Source of the DNA: an uncultured Candidatus Pelagibacter sp.
GTDB lineage: Bacteria > Pseudomonadota > Alphaproteobacteria > Pelagibacterales > Pelagibacteraceae
DNA length: 32,934 bases
NCBI GenBank assembly: GCA_905612505.1
Contig: CAJQSH010000044.1
Coordinates: 1-32,934, forward strand
Direction of reading: 5' to 3'
The notes beneath the pieces were generated by a model that did no database searches, was not told the origin of the DNA, and worked only from the letters and a program-made list of their open reading frames with translations. The translations under genes were made by a program, and so were the position numbers. Below are positions 7,931-16,804 of the stretch, one piece after another. How positions within the stretch are numbered: position 1 is the first letter of the stretch; each line of letters begins with the position of its first letter.

Positions 7931-8167
7931 ATGAATAATTGGATTTCTAAAATAAAATCGTATTTAAATAAATTTCTAGAGCTGGGTGTTCTTTTATTAG
8001 GAGTATCTGTAATTGCTGAAATATTATTTGGACCTAATGTGGCTTTTTTTGGGTCTCAGGTTACAAAAAACTTAATTGATCTTCTTAATAGTTTGGGAGA
8101 GCAAGGTGTAGCAGCATTAATAATTGTTTTTGCAGTAATATTTGTTTATAGAAAATTTTTAAAATAG
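7931..8167 (+). CDS. Small hydrophobic protein B (78 aa), paralogue of protein A
   Basis: LLGVSVIAEILFGPNVAFFGSQVTKNLIDLLNSLGEQGVAALI aligns to LLGLGIVVSLLGG-NVPFVGGVAENIIGLVQGLGDAGIVGLI in protein A. Confidence 0.8.
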   Translation: MNNWISKIKSYLNKFLELGVLLLGVSVIAEILFGPNVAFFGSQVTKNLIDLLNSLGEQGVAALIIVFAVIFVYRKFLK

Positions 8168-8208
8168 TCATTTATTTTTAATAAATTTTAAATAGTCTGG
8201 CATAACTA

Positions 8209-8545
8209 GTGCCAACTATATTCATCTTTTCTATGTTTGTTCTTTGGATTCCTACTAAAGAGTTTGAAACAAGGTTAACAACTTCAATGGTAGCTCTACT
8301 TTCTTTAATTGCTTATAATTTTGTCTTCGTAGATGATGTACCTAAATTAAATTATTTAACAGCACTAGATAAATACATTCTTTTGTCATATATATTTTGT
8401 TGTGTCCCAACATTTATGAGTATTTGGTTTAGTAGATTTATTTCAACTAATCAAAAAAAGACCTACACATATTAATCGAAAAATTAGAGTTTGGGGAATA
8501 GCTTTTTATATAACATTTATTTTATGGATTTTTTTTAATAAATAA
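8209..8545 (+). pseudogene. Remnant of a pentameric ligand-gated ion channel (transmembrane domain only, frameshifted)
   Basis: PTIFIFSMFVLWIPTKEFETRLTTSMVALLSLIAYNFVFVDDVPKLNYLTALDKYILLSYIFCCVPTFMSIWFSRF resembles M1-M3 of prokaryotic Cys-loop channels such as ELIC/GLIC. M4-like PTHINRKIRVWGIAFYITFILWIFFNK* continues in another frame (8462-8545) after an A7 run at 8453-8459. No ligand-binding domain upstream. Confidence 0.65.
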
Positions 8546-8758
8546 TATTTTTTTAATTCATATTATGTTAAGTAGTTGCCATTATGTAGGTTAAAGTTTT
8601 TTTACCCTAAAGTTCTATAATTATTGATGACTTAAAAAAATTTACTTACAATATTATTAGACTTTACGAGTCTCTCAAAAATTTTATTTATCTTCTTCTA
8701 AAATTTAAAGGTAGGAATCACAACCACAAGGTATATAATTAATCTTTAATTAATAATT

Positions 8759-10159
8759 ATGAGTTTTAAAAAAAATGTTGATTTATATGTTGAGCAATCA
8801 GCAAAATTACTGAAATTCAGCGATGATCTTATAGATCACATTAAGTCTACACACTCATTAATTAAAGTTAATGTTGGTGTTGAGATAAATAAAAAAATTC
8901 ATAATTTTACAGGTTGGAGGGCCGTTCATTCAGAGCATATTTTACCAAGCAAAGGTGGAATGCGTTATTCTATAAATGTAGACCAAGATGATACCGAAGC
9001 TTTAGCTTCATTGATGACATACAAGTGTGCTATTGTAGATATTCCATTTGGTGGTTCTAAAGGCGGATTGAAAATTAATCCCAAAAATTACACAGAACGA
9101 CAACTTCGTTTAATTACCAAAGCTTTTGCAACTAAACTAATCAATAAAGGTTTTATATCTCCAGCAATCAATGTACCAGCGCCTGACGTTGGTACCACTG
9201 AGAGAGAAATGGAGTGGATTAAAGATACTTATAAATCTTTGAAACCTGAAGATATCAATTATAGAGGCTGCGTTACTGGAAAACCAATTCATAGTGGAGG
9301 TATAGTTGGAAGAACAGAGGCAACAGGCAGAGGTATAGAGGAGGTGATTAGAGAGTTATTTAGACATAAGGATGTTGTTAAAGAAGCAAAGTTAAAAAAT
9401 AAATTAAAAGATAATTTAATTGTTATTCAAGGATTTGGAAATGTGGGAAGTAATTTAGCAGAACACTTATATAATAGAGATAATGCAAAGATTATAGCCA
9501 TAGGTGAAAGTAATGGATATCTGTATAATAAAAAAGGTATTGACATTAGTAGTTTAAACAAATTTTATAAAAAAAATAAAACCATCAATAACAAAAAACT
9601 AGGAAAATTTTATAATAAACCAGATAAATTACTAGAGCTAGATTGTGATATTTTAATACCAGCGGCCTTAGAAAATGCCATCACAATAAAAAATGTTAAG
9701 AAAATAAAAACTAAAATAATTATAGAGGCTGCAAATGGACCTATTTCTTTTGAGGCAGATAAAGAATTAAATAAAAGAGGAATAATGATTTTACCTGACA
9801 TCTATGTCAACGCTGGAGGAGTTGTTGTTTCTTATTTTGAGTGGGTTAAAAATATATCGCACATAAGATTTGGAAGAGTTGAAAAAAGATTTCAAGAACA
9901 TAAAGTATTAGATCTTATCAATTTAATTGATCAAAAAACAAAAACAAAAACAGACCCTGTGTTAATTTCTAAAATAATTCACGGAGCAAATGAGGAAGAT
10001 TTGGCTTATTCAGGTTTGGAAGATTCAATGCGGAATGCCTTTAATGAAATTTTGCAAATTAAAAAAAAAATTAAAAAATCTTTTAGAGAAAGCACTTATT
10101 ACCTTTCTTTACAAAAAATTAGAAAATTTTATACACCAGAAGGTTTTCCAAAAAGATAA
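8759..10159 (+). CDS. gdhA: Glu/Leu/Phe/Val family dehydrogenase (glutamate dehydrogenase)
   Basis: GGMRYSINVDQDDTEALASLMTYKCAIVDIPFGGSKGG, PAPDVGTTEREMEW, TGKPIHSGGIVGRTEATGRG, VIQGFGNVGSNLAEHL. Confidence 0.92.
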   Translation: MSFKKNVDLYVEQSAKLLKFSDDLIDHIKSTHSLIKVNVGVEINKKIHNFTGWRAVHSEHILPSKGGMRYSINVDQDDTEALASLMTYKCAIVDIPFGGSKGGLKINPKNYTERQLRLITKAFATKLINKGFISPAINVPAPDVGTTEREMEWIKDTYKSLKPEDINYRGCVTGKPIHSGGIVGRTEATGRGIEEVIRELFRHKDVVKEAKLKNKLKDNLIVIQGFGNVGSNLAEHLYNRDNAKIIAIGESNGYLYNKKGIDISSLNKFYKKNKTINNKKLGKFYNKPDKLLELDCDILIPAALENAITIKNVKKIKTKIIIEAANGPISFEADKELNKRGIMILPDIYVNAGGVVVSYFEWVKNISHIRFGRVEKRFQEHKVLDLINLIDQKTKTKTDPVLISKIIHGANEEDLAYSGLEDSMRNAFNEILQIKKKIKKSFRESTYYLSLQKIRKFYTPEGFPKR

Positions 10160-10218
10160 GATTAAGTTATTTTGATTTATCTCAACTATATCTAATGGTA
10201 TATCAAGTTCATATTTAA

Positions 10219-10425
10219 ATGGAAAATTTGATTAAAAAACTAGAGGAACAGATTACATTTCTTCAACACGAGATATCTCAAATAAGTAATGAGCTTTATT
10301 CGCAGCAAAAAGAAATCACAGATTTAAAAAAAGAAATTTTAAATTTTAAAAAAATAATTAACGAACTAGATAATGAAAATGAAACAAATATTATTAAAGA
10401 AGATAAAAAACCACCACATTACTAA
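10219..10425 (+). CDS. slyX: SlyX-family coiled-coil protein
   Basis: 68-aa coiled coil (LIKKLEEQITFLQHEISQISNELYSQQKEITDL) ending in KPPHY, characteristic of SlyX. Confidence 0.75.
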   Translation: MENLIKKLEEQITFLQHEISQISNELYSQQKEITDLKKEILNFKKIINELDNENETNIIKEDKKPPHY

Positions 10426-10441
10426 TTCTTATAATTAATTC

Positions 10442-11623
10442 ATGACAAAAAAATATGATGTTATTATAATCGGCGCTGGCGCAGCGGGCTTGATGAGCGC
10501 CATAGAAGCGGGTAAAAGGAGCAAAAAAGTACTTCTGGTAGATCATTCAAAAAAGATAGGAGAAAAAATTCGTATATCAGGTGGAGGTAGATGTAACTTT
10601 ACAAACATCAATATCCACCCAAGTAAATTTATTTCAAAAAATCCTAAGTTTATAATATCTGCTTTAAGTCAATATACGCAAAATGATTTTATAAATATAA
10701 TTAAAAAACATAATATTAAATTTCATGAAAAAAAGTTAGGACAGCTTTTTTGTGATGAAAGTGCTCAACAAATTGTTGATATGCTGCTTTTAGAATGTCA
10801 AATGGCAAACGTTACATTGATGAAAGAAATAATTATTACAGATGTTGATAAACAAGATGATCAATATTTTATTGTTGTTAATTCTGATAAATACTTTTGT
10901 AATTCATTGATTATCGCTACAGGAGGTTTATCTGTTCCCAAAATTGGAGCTAGTAAATTTGGTTATGATATAGCTAAAAAGTTTAATTTAAATATTATAG
11001 AAACATTGCCCGCATTAGTACCTCTGACTTTTAATAAAAAATTACTTACTATGTGTAAAGAACTTAGCGGATTATCTTTAGAAACAGTTGTTTTTCTTAA
11101 TAAGGCTTTTTTTCAAGAAGGTATGCTATTTACTCATAGAGGATTAAGTGGGCCTTCCATATTACAAATCTCCTCTTATTGGAAATTAGGCGATAATATT
11201 AAAATTAACCTTTCACCAAAAATAGATATTTTTAAACTTTTAGAAAGCGAAAAAAACTTAAATCCTAAGCAGGATATTAATAATATAATTTCAAAAACTC
11301 TTCCTAAAAGATTGGCTTATATGATCTGCAAAGAAAATAATGTTAGTGGCAATATATCTGAATTATCAAATAAATTATTAAAACAATTAAGTGATTCCAT
11401 AAATATGTGGATTATTAATCCTACTGGATCTGAAGGGTATAGAACAGCGGAAGTTACTCTCGGTGGTATAGATACTAATGAGCTTTCTTCTAAAACAATG
11501 ATGTCAAATAAAAATCCAGGTTTATTTTTTATTGGTGAAGTTGTGGATGTTACTGGTCATTTGGGTGGTTATAATTTTCAGTGGGCATGGTCCTCTGGTT
11601 TTGTAGCTGGTCAATATGCCTAA
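10442..11623 (+). CDS. NAD(P)/FAD-dependent oxidoreductase, HI0933/YhiN/BaiN family
   Basis: DVIIIGAGAAGLMSAIEAGKRSKKVLLVDHSKKIGEKIRISGGGRCNFTN, FTHRGLSGPSILQIS, GEVVDVTGHLGGYNFQWAWSSGFVAG. Confidence 0.93.
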   Translation: MTKKYDVIIIGAGAAGLMSAIEAGKRSKKVLLVDHSKKIGEKIRISGGGRCNFTNINIHPSKFISKNPKFIISALSQYTQNDFINIIKKHNIKFHEKKLGQLFCDESAQQIVDMLLLECQMANVTLMKEIIITDVDKQDDQYFIVVNSDKYFCNSLIIATGGLSVPKIGASKFGYDIAKKFNLNIIETLPALVPLTFNKKLLTMCKELSGLSLETVVFLNKAFFQEGMLFTHRGLSGPSILQISSYWKLGDNIKINLSPKIDIFKLLESEKNLNPKQDINNIISKTLPKRLAYMICKENNVSGNISELSNKLLKQLSDSINMWIINPTGSEGYRTAEVTLGGIDTNELSSKTMMSNKNPGLFFIGEVVDVTGHLGGYNFQWAWSSGFVAGQYA

Positions 11624-11711
11624 ATATTATGTTTCTTTTGTACGGTTTACCTACATTTTTTATATTCATATCTCAACATTATTTATTTATTAGTATTATT
11701 AGTATAAATAC

Positions 11712-12683
11712 TTGACTCTTATGCATAATAAATCATTTTCAGAAATTGTTGAATCATTAAAATCACAAGGTTATAAAACCTCATTAGTTGAAATTGAGAG
11801 ATATGGGGATTTTTGTCCCGAAGATGTTGATTGGAATGATAAAGATGTTCCACATTTAAACATAGTTCACACAAAAGTCGAAGGCATACAAACTGTTATT
11901 TCAGAAAAAATAATGAACTCAATTTATTTTCAAAAATTACCATATTTAGGATTTAAGATACCATTGATTGTTAATAGCTACGAATATGCAAAATTCAACA
12001 ATATATATTATACCACTTACGGTCCATTCATTCTTGTTATTAATTCAATTAGTGAGCTTGTTTCAAAAAATAAAACTAAAAATATTGTAACCATCGCCAT
12101 AGCTTCTAAAAGTTTTTTTAAAATATTTCACCCACTCATTAAAAAACTATTAATTAAAAATAATAATTTGCTCATGAGAGAAGACTTTCCAATGAGAGAA
12201 AGAAGGGGGGTATTAAGAAAAAATAATCACAGTTTCTTTTCTAAATCAAAAACTTATTCTTATAGCAATAGTACAGACATTTACAGAGCAAATATTTTTT
12301 TAGAAAAAGGCTCAGATCTACCTATATCAATAAATAAAGAAGAATTAATTAACGCTGATAACGAACAAATTTTAGGAAATAAAGTTGGAATTTATTCTTT
12401 TTTTATAAATATTGATAATTATAAAAATAAAAAATTATGGCCAACTACCTGTGTTCATGAAGGTGCACCATTAAATAAAAATTGTATTGAAAAAGATCTA
12501 TTATTATGCCCTTGGCATAAAAGAAAAAACCTCCCATTAATACAAATTGATTCTTCAAATAAAATACATATTTTTAAACATGTTGATTACGCCATCAAGG
12601 AAGATGAAAATTTTATAAAAATAAAATATAGAAATAACCCAAATTATTATGATGAAAAAACACACACTTTCTTAGAGTATTAA
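11712..12683 (+). CDS. Rieske [2Fe-2S] domain protein with unusual N-terminal region
   Basis: C-terminal Rieske ligands CVH-X16-CPWH (CVHEGAPLNKNCIEKDLLLCPWHK); about 240 residues N-terminal to it belong to no family I recognise. Confidence 0.75.
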   Translation: MTLMHNKSFSEIVESLKSQGYKTSLVEIERYGDFCPEDVDWNDKDVPHLNIVHTKVEGIQTVISEKIMNSIYFQKLPYLGFKIPLIVNSYEYAKFNNIYYTTYGPFILVINSISELVSKNKTKNIVTIAIASKSFFKIFHPLIKKLLIKNNNLLMREDFPMRERRGVLRKNNHSFFSKSKTYSYSNSTDIYRANIFLEKGSDLPISINKEELINADNEQILGNKVGIYSFFINIDNYKNKKLWPTTCVHEGAPLNKNCIEKDLLLCPWHKRKNLPLIQIDSSNKIHIFKHVDYAIKEDENFIKIKYRNNPNYYDEKTHTFLEY

Positions 12684-12688
12684 GATAT

Positions 12689-13468
12689 ATGGATTCAACA
12701 ATTTCATCTATACATTATTGCCCTGTAAAATCTTTATCCTTTCAAAGCATTGAGTCTTGTGAGATTAAAAAAGATTTAGGAATCATGAATGATAGAATGT
12801 TTGCTTTTTCACGTACCATTGATGCAGAAAAAGTTAAATTAATTGAAAAAAATCCTGATAAGCGAAACTTGAATAATTTTTTAACATTAAAAAACTCTCC
12901 AATTTTAAATAAGTATAATTTTATTTATAGAGATAACAAATTAATGTTAATGCTTGAGGGTAAAGAATTAATATCAATATCAGTAGATGATGTAGAACAA
13001 AGATCTTTACTTATAAATAAACTGGTAGAGCTAGAAAGTTCATTATTAAAACCAATTTCATTACTACAAAATAAAAAATTTCCTTTTTATGACACCTCGC
13101 ATTCTGATAAAGTTTTTAACTCTATGTCCTTGGTAAATCTTAATAGTATCGAAGATTTGGGAAAAAAAATTAACAAAAAAATAGAGTTTCAAAGATTTAG
13201 AGGAAATTTTTATGTTGATGGAATTGATGCTTGGGAAGAGCGTAATTGGATTAAAAAAACTATAAAAATTAATAATGTTTCGTTTAAAGTCGAAAGAAAT
13301 ATTCCACGTTGTGTAGCTATTAATTTAAAACCTAAAACTGATGACAACGGGTTAAATTTACTTCATTCTTTAAAAAAAAAATACAATCATTTTGATTTGG
13401 GTGTCTATTTAAGACCATTGAATGACGGTGAAGTTAAAATTGGAAACACAGTAGATATTAATCAATAA
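12689..13468 (+). CDS. MOSC domain-containing protein (MOSC N-terminal beta-barrel type)
   Basis: N-terminal ISSIHYCPVKSLSFQSIESCEIKKDLGIMNDRMFAF; RFRGNFYVDGIDAWEERNW; NIPRCVAINLKP with the conserved putative Moco-ligating Cys; FDLGVYLRPLNDGEVKIGNTVDI. Confidence 0.85.
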   Translation: MDSTISSIHYCPVKSLSFQSIESCEIKKDLGIMNDRMFAFSRTIDAEKVKLIEKNPDKRNLNNFLTLKNSPILNKYNFIYRDNKLMLMLEGKELISISVDDVEQRSLLINKLVELESSLLKPISLLQNKKFPFYDTSHSDKVFNSMSLVNLNSIEDLGKKINKKIEFQRFRGNFYVDGIDAWEERNWIKKTIKINNVSFKVERNIPRCVAINLKPKTDDNGLNLLHSLKKKYNHFDLGVYLRPLNDGEVKIGNTVDINQ

Positions 13469-13646
13469 AAGCTAATTCAATTCTAACAATAATTGTAGTT
13501 ACACACCAGATGGGTTTTTTCAGGTAGATTTCTGACCGTGTTTTTTTAATGTAGGAAAAGTATTTGAACAAGGACTCCTAACAATTATTTGCTAACCCAT
13601 AAAACGACAGAAAAAAACAATTTTTACAAGCTGTACTTGATGCTAA

Positions 13647-14951
13647 TTAAGAAATAATATCTTTATTAACAGAAATTTCCTCTTTTGTAGGCTCTTCTAT
13701 AGGTTCTGTTGTTGGATTTAACTCCATTCCTATTGGTGTTATTGTTTGTGGCATGGCAGTAAATTGTGAATCAGGATTATTTTCTGTTGTTCTTATACGC
13801 ATTCTATGAAGTGCATAAATACCAATTATTAAATGAAAAATTATTAAAAATACAAAGTAACCATTTGAGCCAATAACACTCATAAATATAGAACATAAGA
13901 AAGGTCCACTAATAGCTCCTAATCCAAATGTAAATTGTAAACCAGCTCCTGCTGCAACAAATTTTTCTTTAGGAATAAAATCATTTGTGTGTGCAAAAAT
14001 TATTGCAAACATAGGTAAACTACAAAACGAAAATAAAATTAAAAATATATAAAACCAAGTTTTACTTGTGCCAAGATCACCAGGTAAATACATTTGTCTT
14101 GATGCAAAAATGGCACAAATTGCAAAAAAAGCTGCACCAAATGTAGTATAGATTATAATTAACCTTCTATCAAATTTATCAGATAGTTTTCCAATAGGAA
14201 ATTGTGCAATAGCACCTGATATTGCTAACAAGAAAGTTACAACTGAAATTTCAAAAATAGTAAAATTCATTGAAGCTGCATAAACAGCAAGTAATGAAAA
14301 TAAAGCTGATTGTGCGGTACCATAAAAAAGAGAACCTACCATTCCCAATGGAGATGTTTTGTATAATTCTTTTAAAGTCATACTGGTAATTTTTTTGAAC
14401 GTAGGAGCTTTTCTTTTAGTTAGCAAAATTGGAATCAACGCAAGTGACATAAATAAAGAAACTAATATAAAAGGCTGAAAGTTTTCTGGCTTACTAAAAT
14501 TTAAAAAAAACATTCCAATTGACATAGATCCATAGAGTACAATCATATAAATAGACAAAACACTCCCTCTATTTTTATTGCTTGATCTGTCATTTAACCA
14601 ACTTTCAGCAATTGTATATATAGAAACCATACTAATACCGGTGATAACCCTAAGTATAAACCAAGTAAAAGGATGAATAAAAATAGAATGCATTAATATA
14701 ACTATTGAAGCAATAGAAGCAAAAGCTGCAAATACTCTTATGTGACCTACTCTAAATATAAAACCAGGAATAGTTTTTGCGCCAATAAAATATCCAACAT
14801 AATAACCTGATAGCATGAAACCAGTTGCAAGCAGACTAAACTCTTCTTGAACAGCTCTTACACCAAGTAGTGATCCTTGGTACCCATGAGCCAACATTAT
14901 GAAACCCATTCCTAAAAATAATGCCCAAGAGTTTTTTAAGATTTTATTCAT
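13647..14951 (-). CDS. MFS transporter (YcaD-like)
   Basis: 12-TM-like profile; GYYVGYFIGAKTIPGFIFRVGHIRVFAAFASIAS, AESWLNDRSSNKNRGSVLSIYMIV, GKLSDKFDRRLIII. Confidence 0.87.
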   Translation of the reverse strand: MNKILKNSWALFLGMGFIMLAHGYQGSLLGVRAVQEEFSLLATGFMLSGYYVGYFIGAKTIPGFIFRVGHIRVFAAFASIASIVILMHSIFIHPFTWFILRVITGISMVSIYTIAESWLNDRSSNKNRGSVLSIYMIVLYGSMSIGMFFLNFSKPENFQPFILVSLFMSLALIPILLTKRKAPTFKKITSMTLKELYKTSPLGMVGSLFYGTAQSALFSLLAVYAASMNFTIFEISVVTFLLAISGAIAQFPIGKLSDKFDRRLIIIYTTFGAAFFAICAIFASRQMYLPGDLGTSKTWFYIFLILFSFCSLPMFAIIFAHTNDFIPKEKFVAAGAGLQFTFGLGAISGPFLCSIFMSVIGSNGYFVFLIIFHLIIGIYALHRMRIRTTENNPDSQFTAMPQTITPIGMELNPTTEPIEEPTKEEISVNKDIIS

Positions 14952-15009
14952 AAATCAGACCGTAGTTATTTCTGATCTACCTGTAAATCAAGTCTTAATT
15001 GTGATGAAT

Positions 15010-15888
15010 CTATGAATTTCTTAATTTAATAAACGAGTGGATTGCGATTGCAGTTATGATCACGACCCCACCCTGAATGGTTTCGAGACTAGGTTGTTCC
15101 TTAATAATCAACCAAACCCAAATAGGTCCAATAATAGTTTCTAACAAGAAAAATAGGTTTACTTCTGCGGCTGGAATAAACCTAGGGGCTATAGTCACTA
15201 ATACAAAAGGTATAGCAACACACATAATAGACATAAGAGGAACAATAATTAGGTCATCACCTACTAATGTAAAATTTTCAATAAATAGTAGAGCAAATAA
15301 AGCTACAATTAATTTTCCAACTACAGCAGCAGGAACTAAATTTTTTTCTTTTGCTGATCTAATAGTAACGGCACCAACAGCTAAACCTAGGGCAGTTATA
15401 AAACCCAAGATGTCACCAAAAAAATTACCAAGGTGTATTGAATCGTAAAATATATATATAGCAGCCATAAAAGTTATAAATATTGTAATCCAAGTTTTTT
15501 TATCAGGTAATTCTTTAAGAAATATTGCACCTAGAACAGCAGACAACATTGGAGCCATTGCAATCATCACCAAAGTATTTGCTACATTGGTATTTTGAAT
15601 TGAAACTACAAAAGTTATATTGGTTAAAGAAAATGTGCCTATATAAATTAGACCATGATACCCACTTGAGAAAAGCATTTTAAAGAAACTTAGTTTGTAA
15701 ATTAATAACATTCCCAACAAAACAGTTACAAAAGGGATAAGTCCTCGATAAAAAACTAAACCCCAAGTGTCAACACTAGAAAGTCTGATAAATAAAGAGT
15801 CAGGGGTAATAAACATTACGGCAACGAAGGCTAATAAAGATCCTTTTTGTTGTTCGGTTAAATTATTCACGCGCGCAAACCATTCCAA
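15010..15888 (-). CDS. EamA/DMT-family permease
   Basis: Multiple TM segments; FYRGLIPF, PMLSAVLGAIFLKE, IPAAEVNLFFLLETIIGPIWVWLIIKEQPS. Confidence 0.88.
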   Translation of the reverse strand: MEWFARVNNLTEQQKGSLLAFVAVMFITPDSLFIRLSSVDTWGLVFYRGLIPFVTVLLGMLLIYKLSFFKMLFSSGYHGLIYIGTFSLTNITFVVSIQNTNVANTLVMIAMAPMLSAVLGAIFLKELPDKKTWITIFITFMAAIYIFYDSIHLGNFFGDILGFITALGLAVGAVTIRSAKEKNLVPAAVVGKLIVALFALLFIENFTLVGDDLIIVPLMSIMCVAIPFVLVTIAPRFIPAAEVNLFFLLETIIGPIWVWLIIKEQPSLETIQGGVVIITAIAIHSFIKLRNS

Positions 15889-16804
15889 AAAGTTTTAGCT
15901 AAATTTATATTTGTAAGATCAAAATATGTTTTAAGTCCAGTAGGCGATGTTACATTTATATCTCCATTTAATTTTTGATCTATAAAATCAATACCAGCAA
16001 AATAAATGTTATTTTTTTTAAGATTCTTACCAATTAGATTAGAAATTTTAATTTCAGCTTTTGTTAATTTGGTTGTTATAGGAATTGCACCTTTGCCCAT
16101 ATTACTTAAGAAAGATCCTTTTTTTGGAACTCTTGAAATTGCACCACAAATTTTACCATTAATTAAAAAACTCTTTTATCACCATATTTAATCTTAGGTA
16201 AAAATTTTTGACACATAATATGTCCATGTTTTATAATAAAGTTTAAAATTAATTTTTTATTAATTTTTTTTTCAATTAAATGAATGTTATTTCCACCAAA
16301 ACTATGAATAGGTTTAATAATAATCTTTTTATTTTTTACAAAAAATTTATTTATTTCACTCATATCTTTTGTAAAAATTGTATCAGGCATATATTTTTGA
16401 AAAGAGGATGAATATAATTTTTCTGAGATATTTCTTATAGATGTAGGATTATTAACTATCTTAATTTTATCTTTAATTTTATCCAATATGTATGTAGTTG
16501 AAATATACTCTAAATTAAAAGGTGGATCTTGTCGTACTAACAAATATTTACATTTAGATAAATCTAATTTAAATTTTTTATTAATTTTGAATAAAACCTT
16601 GTTTGAGTAGTTGAACTCTACATAGTAGCCATTAGCTGTAACTTTATCGTTAATTATTGAAAGATCTTCTGGTTCATAATAAAAAATTTTATATTTCCTA
16701 TTTTGAGCCTCCACAGCAAGGAATATACTGGTATCACTTTTAAAATTAAGTTTAGAAGGGTGATTTCCTTGAATTGCAACTATTTTATTTGTCATATAGG
16801 TCAT
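15867..16804 (-). pseudogene. gshB: Glutathione synthetase interrupted by an apparent 1-nt frameshift near 16160-16168
   Basis: N-terminal ORF (16163-16804) ends KYGDKRVF*. In another frame INGKICGAISRVPKKGSFLSNMGKGAIPITTKLTKAEIKISNLIGKNLKKNNIYFAGIDFIDQKLNGDINVTSPTGLKTY continues directly, giving a full GshB when joined. The break is at a T6 run in the coding strand. Confidence 0.8.

Noticed and set aside
9990-10175. 61-aa ORF overlapping the 3' end of gdhA
   Set aside because: The gdhA frame continues through it with family-consistent sequence; no independent evidence.
13523-14990. Shared caggtagat motif in the spacers at both ends of the MFS gene (13523-13531 plus strand and about 14978-14986 minus strand)
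   Set aside because: Only 9 exact nt with no extended similarity; expected by chance in AT-rich spacers.
15077-15448. 123-aa plus-strand ORF inside the EamA permease, and similar plus-strand ORFs within the MMPL transporter, dnaB and pdxA
   Set aside because: Composition typical of reverse-strand reading of TM or AT-rich genes; no start context or domain support.
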